A stretch of DNA of 19,950 nt from CAZGCA01 sp964524145 (GTDB taxonomy: Bacteria; Hydrogenedentota; CAZGCA01), in assembly GCA_964524145.1 (NCBI GenBank), contig CAZGCA010000101.1:1-19950 (forward strand), in the 5' to 3' direction. The notes under the pieces are model-generated. The model searched no databases and had not been told where the DNA came from. It saw only the letters and a list, made by a program, of their open reading frames with translations. Of this stretch, positions 14,688 to 19,950 are shown piece by piece (within the stretch, counting starts at the first letter, position 1; each line of letters opens with the position of its first letter). Position numbers and translations under genes: made by a program.

Positions 14688-15611
14688 CTACATACGCCCG
14701 GATACGGTCGTGTCGTCCGTCTTTTTTGCGCAGACAAGCATTGTGTCCGACAGGCGGAGACGGATTCGAACGTCTGCAAGCCGCAACGCCTGTGCGACCC
14801 ACGCAAGCGCCTTTGCGGGGAGCAGCCAGTGTCTCTCCACACGGTTCAGAAGAAACCGCGCCGTCACGGTCTTCGTGGGGGTACGCGTCTCGATTATGCT
14901 AAACCCGTGCCTCTCAAGCAGGTCGCCCAGCGTCTTCATCGAGAAAAAAAAGAAATGGCCGAGTATGAACTGGCGCCATCGCCGTCCCAGCAGTCGAAAC
15001 CACAAATTGTCTATACGCGGCGTTTCGATGATTACCAATCCACCGGGCTTAAGCAACGAGCGGACCTTCGCCACGCCCAGGGAGGGCGATTTGAAATGCT
15101 CGATCACGTGGAAAAGGGTCACAACGTCGAAGTCGCGATAGGGAATCTCCACTTCTTCAAAATCCCCCACGACGATCTCGCCCCCAACCTTGCTGCCGGC
15201 CGCCTCCGCTTCGTCCACACCAAGCTCGACGCCGAACGGTTCGAAACCGGCGTCTTTTGCGAGTTCGAGGAAGACCCCTCTGCTACAGCCGACATCGAGA
15301 ACTCGAGCGCCTCGATCGCACAACTCCTCCAGCAACCGCACCCGGTCGCTGAAGTATGCCTTCTTGACATCATCTTCAGCGGCCTCAAGCTCGGCGCACA
15401 CGCGCATGCCTTGTCCCAGTAATTTCCAGTACTCGGGAGCCACCTTTTCCGGCGCGTCCGGAAACTTCTCGAGAATCGCCAGGGCAAAACCTATATCAAC
15501 GTAATAGAGCCCACAACGCTGACACCGCACCAAAGGGCCGTCGAGATGCTTGTGCTCGAAAACGACCTTGGGGTCCGGTGAGCCGCAGATGTCACAAGGT
15601 TGTCGTTGCAC
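14688..15611 (-). CDS. Class I SAM-dependent methyltransferase with N-terminal zinc-ribbon motif
   Basis: This 307-residue cytoplasmic enzyme has four N-terminal cysteines, C6-x2-C9 and C30-x2-C33, that look like a zinc ribbon. A Rossmann methyltransferase domain follows, with motif I VLDVGCSRG (D106), VVTLFHVIEHF and LKPGGLVIIETP. This arrangement is common among methyltransferases of sugar, lipid or cell-surface polymer pathways. GTG 15611 is the start: AAGGAG (15622-15627) is ten bases away, and a promoter's -10 box overlaps the alternative ATG at 15638, so that ATG could not be in the transcript. It ends 87 bases before the chosen carB start, in the same reading frame. It may act with the radical SAM protein upstream, but that link is only by position. 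Confidence 0.85.
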   Translation of the reverse strand: MQRQPCDICGSPDPKVVFEHKHLDGPLVRCQRCGLYYVDIGFALAILEKFPDAPEKVAPEYWKLLGQGMRVCAELEAAEDDVKKAYFSDRVRLLEELCDRGARVLDVGCSRGVFLELAKDAGFEPFGVELGVDEAEAAGSKVGGEIVVGDFEEVEIPYRDFDVVTLFHVIEHFKSPSLGVAKVRSLLKPGGLVIIETPRIDNLWFRLLGRRWRQFILGHFFFFSMKTLGDLLERHGFSIIETRTPTKTVTARFLLNRVERHWLLPAKALAWVAQALRLADVRIRLRLSDTMLVCAKKTDDTTVSGRM

Positions 15612-15636
15612 GGCGAAACATCTCCTTCTGGCGACC

Positions 15637-15665
15637 ATAATAGCCGCAAAATCGCAGCCAGTCAA
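15637..15665 (-). promoter_or_regulatory. Sigma70 promoter for the methyltransferase (and split carB)
   Basis: On the - strand TTGACT (15660-15665) and TATTAT (15637-15642) are spaced by exactly 17 bases, which is close to consensus. Transcription should start near 15630, leaving only about 20 bases, including AGAAGGAGA, before the GTG at 15611. Confidence 0.7.
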
Positions 15666-15711
15666 TTGGGTGGGTGTGGAATGCCGAGATGCGGATAGCA
15701 TTTCCGGATTC

Positions 15712-15727
15712 CTGCGCGCTCGCGCAG
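15712..15727. terminator. Hairpin after the radical SAM gene, possible terminator
   Basis: CTGCGCG (15712-15718) and CGCGCAG (15721-15727) pair perfectly across a two-base centre. The hairpin lies about 43 bases beyond the radical SAM stop on the - strand and just upstream of the methyltransferase promoter, so it would suit a boundary between transcription units. There is no T-tract. Confidence 0.4.
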
Positions 15728-15769
15728 CTATGCATGAGTCATCGGTTCAAAGAAATGAACTCCACACTG

Positions 15770-17338
15770 TCAGAGGTGGGCGTTTTCCCGGCGCAACAAG
15801 CGCGCTTTGAGCTTCTTGAAGAAGAATCTCCACTGGCCGCGGTTCAGCAAGCGGCCGTACTCGTAGATCCGCAGCACGTAGTAGTTGAACCTGCTGTAGC
15901 ACGAAGGGTAGGGGTACAGGTAATTGTCCAGAGGCAGGTACCGCATCGCCTTGGCGATCTTGCGTATGTGCGATCTGAACAGTGCGCTTTTCTTGAGTGC
16001 ATGGACGAATCTGCGCGGGAGACGTTTCTTGGCCAGATAGTACAGAGTGTCCCATCGTAGCTGGTCGTCGGTTCGCCAGAGGTTTAGGAATCCTCCAAAG
16101 AGGTCATATCCTTTCTCGCTTTCCGTCTCGACGTCCTCAGGCCGTATGACCCCCTCTTCGAGCGCCGTCCCGGTAAGACTGGTTCCTGGAAACCATCCGA
16201 GCGAATAAAGGTTGATCTGGAGCGGTTTGGGCATATCGAGAATGAGTTCGAGCGTTTCCTCCCTGTCTTCCTCCGTCTCGTAAGAGTTCTCGCCAATCAG
16301 ATCGATCCCGACCAGGATGCCCAGCCGCCTCATCATGGCAGCGGCACCCAGAATCTGCTCTTGCGACGTGTCTCGTCCGAAAACTTCCCTCCTGACTCTC
16401 GGAGATCCTGACTGGACGCCCATGATGACGTAGCACAGCCCGGCTTCTCGCAGCGTTCTCAGTGTCTGTTCCTTGGCCATCCTCGGGTGCGTGTAACAGA
16501 AGAAAGGGATCCCAATCTCGGCCTTGTAACGCGTTGAGAACTCCTCGACCCAGCTGTGGTCAAAGGTAAAGACGTCGTCGCTGAACATAAACAACTGCAG
16601 GTTCGGATACAGCTCGCGTGCATGTTTCAGCTCGCCTATCGCGTTGTCCACGCTGCGTCGGCGCACGTATGGTCCTTTCCCCCGATAGAGTGCTCGGAGC
16701 GCTTCGTTGGCGCAGTACGTACACGCGAACGGACACCCGCGCGAAGTCATGGTCTCGTAAATCTCAACGAAGTCGGGATGCTTCTGAAGGTCGAGGACCC
16801 GTCCCGCCTCGATGAAAAACTTGTTCGGGGTGAGATAGTTCTTGTAGGGAAGCGAGTCTAGGTCAGTGAGCAGCGGTCTGAGTTCGGTTCGCACGAGACC
16901 GCCATTGGCCCGCACCCAAATGTTTGGTATACGCAACGAACTGATGTCTTTGCCGTCGCGCAACGCCGCCGCACACTCCATAATCGCCCCTTCGCCTTCG
17001 CCAACGCAAACGGCGTCCGCATGCTCCAGGGACTTCTCCGGACAGAGCGTGGGGTGGACCCCTCCCCAGATGACAGGCACATTACCTTGCTTCTTTACCT
17101 CGTCCGTTACCGACACTGCAAGCTTGAAGAACGTTGATACGAGACTCAACCCAACAAGGTCCGGCTCAAACTCGGCGATAAGACGCGCGACCAGCGACAA
17201 TTCGTCTTCCGTTGCGCGGAATGAGCCCGACTTGAAGTAGTAAGAGCGCACATCGAACCCGTCGCGGGAAAGCAGATCGTGGAAAAGATGTATTGCGTGC
17301 GAACGGAAGTTACCGAGGGCTATAAGTGCTACCCGCAT
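15770..17338 (-). CDS. B12-binding-like radical SAM protein
   Basis: This 522-residue protein starts at ATG 17338, sharing its A with the stop of the NYN gene (TGATG), so translation is probably coupled. Residues 1-125 form a cobalamin-binding-like Rossmann domain (LVGLSLVSTFFKLA, VIWGGVHPTLCPE, VGEGEGA). I do not see the DxHxxG base-off motif, so B12 may bind differently or not at all. The radical SAM cluster motif is complete: RGCPFACTYC, C202-x3-C206-x2-C209, for a 4Fe-4S cluster that cleaves SAM. A TIM-barrel-like part follows (MFSDDVFTF, IMGVQSGS, IDLIGENSYETEED), then about 130 basic residues with no domain I recognise. Members of this superfamily act on lipids, tetrapyrroles, antibiotics or cell-surface molecules. 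The substrate is unknown. Confidence 0.88.
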   Translation of the reverse strand: MRVALIALGNFRSHAIHLFHDLLSRDGFDVRSYYFKSGSFRATEDELSLVARLIAEFEPDLVGLSLVSTFFKLAVSVTDEVKKQGNVPVIWGGVHPTLCPEKSLEHADAVCVGEGEGAIMECAAALRDGKDISSLRIPNIWVRANGGLVRTELRPLLTDLDSLPYKNYLTPNKFFIEAGRVLDLQKHPDFVEIYETMTSRGCPFACTYCANEALRALYRGKGPYVRRRSVDNAIGELKHARELYPNLQLFMFSDDVFTFDHSWVEEFSTRYKAEIGIPFFCYTHPRMAKEQTLRTLREAGLCYVIMGVQSGSPRVRREVFGRDTSQEQILGAAAMMRRLGILVGIDLIGENSYETEEDREETLELILDMPKPLQINLYSLGWFPGTSLTGTALEEGVIRPEDVETESEKGYDLFGGFLNLWRTDDQLRWDTLYYLAKKRLPRRFVHALKKSALFRSHIRKIAKAMRYLPLDNYLYPYPSCYSRFNYYVLRIYEYGRLLNRGQWRFFFKKLKARLLRRENAHL

Positions 17339-17940
17339 CAGGTTTGTCTCGGTCCGTTGGGCCGGCTGCCCGTCTTCTTCTTCCGGCGCTTTGCAGGGCG
17401 GCCACGACGTCCGGGCGGTTTCCTTTGCCCGACGGCACCGGCAATCTCTCTGAGTGCGGCCATGGACTTCTCGTCCAGCGTGTCAGACATCTTGATGGTC
17501 AGCGTTTGGTCACGCTTCAAATCTCTCTTTAACTCGGCAACGCTCGATTCAACGTTGCGAAAGAAGGTTCGCGGATTGACAACGACTGCCCCTTTGCCGG
17601 ACGCAAATTGCCCGATGCCCCTGTCAGCCGTCACGACAACCGTCTCATGCGGAATACAGCTGGTCTGAAGCTCTCGTTCAATATAGGCGTCGGCAGCGCG
17701 AGCACCCGGCGGGTACACAACACTCAGGCTGCCGACCTCCACCGTCTCCTCGTCATACTGCTCGTTGGCGCGCGATCGGCCGTCAAACACCAAGATCACC
17801 TTGTCTGCAACGATATTGCTGTACTTGGACAACTCGGAGATCAACGACTCGCGGGCCGCCTCGAGGCTTTGTTGGGTGAGCTTCTTGAGCCGTTCCGACC
17901 TGTGTATCACATTGTACCCGTCAATGTACACCGTGGCCAT
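17338..17940 (-). CDS. NYN-domain (YacP/Rae1-like) ribonuclease
   Basis: This 200-residue cytoplasmic protein starts at ATG 17940, with AAGGGG seven bases upstream. The PIN-like NYN nuclease fold is shown by VYIDGYNVI (D7), VILVFDGRS (D53), ADAYIERE (D84, E88) and VVVTADRGIG (D106). Together these give the acidic metal-binding centre. YacP/Rae1 proteins in Bacillus cleave mRNA in the ribosome A site; a similar RNA role is likely but not proven here. The C-terminal 25 residues are strongly basic (GRRGRPAKRRKKKTG) and would favour RNA or ribosome contact. Its stop overlaps the radical SAM start by one base, and alanine racemase lies 62 bases upstream on the same strand. Confidence 0.86.
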   Translation of the reverse strand: MATVYIDGYNVIHRSERLKKLTQQSLEAARESLISELSKYSNIVADKVILVFDGRSRANEQYDEETVEVGSLSVVYPPGARAADAYIERELQTSCIPHETVVVTADRGIGQFASGKGAVVVNPRTFFRNVESSVAELKRDLKRDQTLTIKMSDTLDEKSMAALREIAGAVGQRKPPGRRGRPAKRRKKKTGSRPNGPRQT

Positions 17941-18002
17941 TCGCTAACCCCTTCATCAGCGTGAACAAACACTCGAAACGTCCTTTACGCCAGTCCACCT
18001 AT

Positions 18003-19112
18003 TCAGGTCGTCACGTACTCCCGGCGCACGCGCCGGCTGATGCCGGTCAGGACAACGTGTGGAACCACGCGGCACCTGTCGGCGATCTCCTCGACAGTGA
18101 TAACCTGGTTTCCCGAAACGCCGATCAGCGTGACCGTCTCCCCCATCTCGACCCCCGCGATGTGCCCCACATCTATCATCGTCTGATCCATGCTTATTCT
18201 GCCGACAATCGGCGCTCTCTGTCCCCGCACAAGGACGTCCCCGTTGTTCGATAGATGAAACGGCAAACCATCCCCGTAGCCTATTGGCAGCGTCGCTATC
18301 TTCGTCTGTGTGCTCGTAGTAAAGGTGCGACCATAACCCAGTGGTGTTCCCGAAGACACGTCACGCAAGAAGACGATACGGGTCTCCAGTCTGAGCGCAG
18401 GTTTCACCGCCAGCTTGCCAGCCAGCGCTGATGTCGGGTGTACGCCGTAGAGCAGAAGGCCGGGCCGTACCATGTCGAAGTGCGACGTCGGATAGTTGAG
18501 GATTCCCGCGCTATTTGCCGCATGGCCTACCTCAAACGGTATCCCGACGTCCTCGAGCTCGCGCAGAAGGGTCTTGAAATCGCGAATCTGCTTCTGTGTG
18601 AAACCGTCCCGTTCGACTTCTGCCGACGGAAAGTGCGTGTAGACGCCTTCAACGTCGATGTTGGAATACCGCACCACTCGCGACATCTGGGCTGCGGCAT
18701 CCTCCGGCGGAAAACCCTTGCGCCCCATACCGGTATCGAAGACACAGTGTGCTCTTGCAATCTTCTGAGCGCGTACCGCCGCGCGGTTCAGTTTTTCAGC
18801 AAAACTGTCCGAGGGAATTGTGAGTATTAGGTTGTGTGCCAGCGCCGCCAGTATCTCTTCTTCCAGCAGCGTGTTCAGGACTTGTACCGGGGCGTCTATC
18901 TGTGCTTCGCGTAGCTCCATGCCCTCAAGCACCGTGGCTACCGCGAGACTGTCGGCACCCGCTTCGAGAACGGCTTGCGCTACGGGCACGGCTCCATGCC
19001 CGTACGCGTCAGCCTTGATAACGGCCATCACCTTGACTGTCTCATCGAGCACCGATCTCACCGCATGAAGGTTGTGCGCAACGGCCCCCAGATCAATTAT
19101 TGCTCGGTTCAT
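18003..19112 (-). CDS. alr: Alanine racemase
   Basis: This 369-residue cytoplasmic, PLP-dependent enzyme interconverts L- and D-alanine for peptidoglycan synthesis. The PLP lysine is K33 in AVIKADAYGHGA. The catalytic tyrosine is Y260 in PLGYGRTF on the opposite side of the active site. Other family blocks are FDTGMGRKGF, GVYTHFPSAE, VRPGLLLYGVHP, IGYGDG and GRISMDQTMIDV. The length is normal. ATG 19112 was chosen over the GTG at 19121, because the GGGAG nearby is too close to the GTG. It is probably the first gene of a transcript that continues into the NYN and radical SAM genes. The identity is very secure. Confidence 0.97.
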   Translation of the reverse strand: MNRAIIDLGAVAHNLHAVRSVLDETVKVMAVIKADAYGHGAVPVAQAVLEAGADSLAVATVLEGMELREAQIDAPVQVLNTLLEEEILAALAHNLILTIPSDSFAEKLNRAAVRAQKIARAHCVFDTGMGRKGFPPEDAAAQMSRVVRYSNIDVEGVYTHFPSAEVERDGFTQKQIRDFKTLLRELEDVGIPFEVGHAANSAGILNYPTSHFDMVRPGLLLYGVHPTSALAGKLAVKPALRLETRIVFLRDVSSGTPLGYGRTFTTSTQTKIATLPIGYGDGLPFHLSNNGDVLVRGQRAPIVGRISMDQTMIDVGHIAGVEMGETVTLIGVSGNQVITVEEIADRCRVVPHVVLTGISRRVRREYVTT

Positions 19113-19466
19113 CGCCTGCACTACTCCCTATCCAACCCACTACAGTGATGTGTTGCCGGCGGTAGGCAATACCCTCTGCAACACGAATGGAACGCCCATT
19201 CCTCATGTGTCTATATGGCGTGCCTTCTTGAACGAAGCCAGAACCCTCGCGCTGTCTACTAGGATGAGTTCGTTCACGCATTCCGTTTGTCACGCATGAG
19301 TGTGCGTAAACGCCGCTCGTAACGAGACAATCGGACGCATTCACGCCTCTCGGTTTACCGTATCAAGACCTTCCTAGAATACCATGAGCCACGCCGTATT
19401 ACAGCATACATCGGGACAGGATTTCAAGCATCTATGGTTGTCGCCCCGTCGGAGACGGCGCCGTTG
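19113..19466. other. Intergenic region upstream of alanine racemase
   Basis: This stretch holds no convincing gene. Two mutually exclusive small hairpins lie in the alr leader: GTGTTGC (19150-19156) with GCAACAC (19178-19184), and TTGCC (19153-19157) with GGCAA (19165-19169). CTCGT-A-ACGAG forms a small palindrome near 19316-19326. No promoter with two good boxes was found for alr. Confidence 0.4.
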
Positions 19467-19607
19467 TTACCCCTTGCTGCGCATGAGGGTATCGAGCTCG
19501 GTCAACCGACATGCACCATTGTTCTGTGTGTTTATCCTCAGCGCTGCGTTGATGACGAGTTGGACGTCGATAGCGTTGACCAGGCCGTTCTCTCTTAAGC
19601 TGCCACT
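19467..19607 (-). pseudogene. Dockerin-repeat fragment
   Basis: This open - strand frame lies between a TAG (19608-19610) and a TAA (19467-19469) with no plausible start codon. It encodes RENGLVNAIDVQLVINAALR, the same motif as in the large modular protein (NALDVQLVINAALG), then a short tail ending LMRSKG. The leading aspartates of the calcium loop are lost. The DNA is also strongly similar to the stretch near 10709-10750. It is a remnant of a second dockerin protein, probably broken by the rearrangement that left the recombinase fragment beside it. Confidence 0.65.
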
Positions 19608-19679
19608 CTAGATGGTTGCGGCCCAATCACCGCCGAGTCTCACCACTTCCCAGCAGTCCATCTGTCCCAAATGTACTGA

Positions 19680-19943
19680 AACTCAACAGGCAAACCTTTG
19701 TATCCACAGTATGTGTGGGCCATGGTAACGCGGCTTGCAAGCAAGGCCGGAATCGAGCGGAACGTGTACCCGCATCTCCTGAGGCATACGTTCGCCACAG
19801 GGTTGTTGCGGTCGTGCCAGAACCTGGAGACGGTGCGGAAGGTGCTGGGACAGTCGCTCGTGAGCACGACGGGCATCTATACGCATCTGGTTGACGATGG
19901 TCTGAGAGAGGCGAAGCGGGGGTATGCAGGGGTCAAGGTATGA
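19680..19943 (+). pseudogene. Tyrosine recombinase (integrase) C-terminal remnant
   Basis: About 88 codons match the C-terminal catalytic half of phage-integrase/XerC-XerD recombinases: TGKPLYPQYVWAMVTRLA, then the box-II motif PHLLRHTFATGLL (H-x2-R), and IYTHL with the nucleophilic tyrosine. An in-frame TGA lies directly upstream (19677-19679), and similarity may continue beyond it (HFPAVHLSQMY), suggesting decay rather than a clean short gene. The N-terminal DNA-binding domain and the first catalytic arginine are missing. The usual LGH motif reads LGQ (VRKVLGQSLVSTTGIYTHL), so a third catalytic position is also changed. It is unlikely to be active. Confidence 0.75.
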
Positions 19944-19950
19944 GCGAAAT

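Noticed and set aside
15009..15016. Second GTCTATAC, identical to the regulator's operator-like core
   Set aside because: It is inside the methyltransferase coding region, where it encodes part of a conserved block; an 8-mer can recur by chance.
13905..15422. 505-codon + strand open frame
   Set aside because: It is antisense to the split carB and the methyltransferase, both of which have unmistakable motifs; the frame shows none.
15612..15638. ATG start at 15638 for the methyltransferase
   Set aside because: The -10 box of a well-formed promoter overlaps this ATG, so transcripts begin downstream of it.
19093..19344. 83-codon - strand frame upstream of alr
   Set aside because: No ribosome-binding site, no recognisable sequence, and it overlaps the start of alanine racemase.
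1..19950. tRNA, rRNA or CRISPR array
   Set aside because: I found no cloverleaf-like sequences, no conserved rRNA blocks and no regularly spaced direct repeats by eye; a covariance-model search would be needed to exclude small RNAs.

Overview
The window comes from a bacterium of the Lentisphaerota/Planctomycetota/Hydrogenedentota type. The evidence is the combination of a GntR/LacI hybrid regulator, H-X9-DG-type pseudopilins with an FTLIELLVVIAIIGILAAILLPAL leader split as G|FTLIELL, secreted proteins with thrombospondin-type-3-like calcium loops, and dockerin-like repeats of the form DVQLVINAALG. The phylum is an inference; no rRNA or other taxonomic marker is present. All genes look chromosomal, with moderately high G+C and Shine-Dalgarno-led starts.

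Layout. Bases 1-6176 (+ strand) hold a regulator followed by a cassette of four exported proteins: two tandem paralogous secreted proteins with calcium-binding loops and a C-terminal sorting-like hydrophobic anchor, then two tandem pseudopilins. The regulator has a near-consensus sigma70 promoter and a GTCTATAC operator-like site. Bases 6177-6339 hold two adjacent hairpin-forming repeats. Bases 6340-7926 (+) encode a lipoprotein serine hydrolase. It converges on a 982-residue secreted modular protein on the - strand (7993-10941: two dockerin loops, an IPT/TIG-like domain, a helical middle, an Ig-like stretch and a beta-propeller-like end). A PilZ protein (-) and a dienelactone-hydrolase-like exported esterase (+) diverge from a 349-base region that contains a palindromic MITE-like element.

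From 13017 to 19112 all genes are on the - strand and are read in the order alanine racemase, NYN-domain ribonuclease, radical SAM protein, SAM methyltransferase, and the C-terminal half only of carbamoyl-phosphate synthase large subunit. The NYN and radical SAM genes overlap by one base. The methyltransferase has its own promoter, which also fixes its start codon. The last 840 bases are a decayed region with a dockerin fragment and a tyrosine-recombinase remnant.

How the genes fit together. The first cassette is best read as an extracytoplasmic surface system: calcium-binding exported proteins plus pseudopilins, perhaps controlled by a small-molecule-sensing regulator. The - strand group mixes housekeeping functions (cell-wall D-alanine, RNA turnover, pyrimidine/arginine precursor) with a radical SAM and methyltransferase pair of unknown substrate. 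The features most worth following up are the split CarB, the A-A-P-P exported cassette, the modular dockerin protein with its fragment elsewhere, and the palindromic elements.
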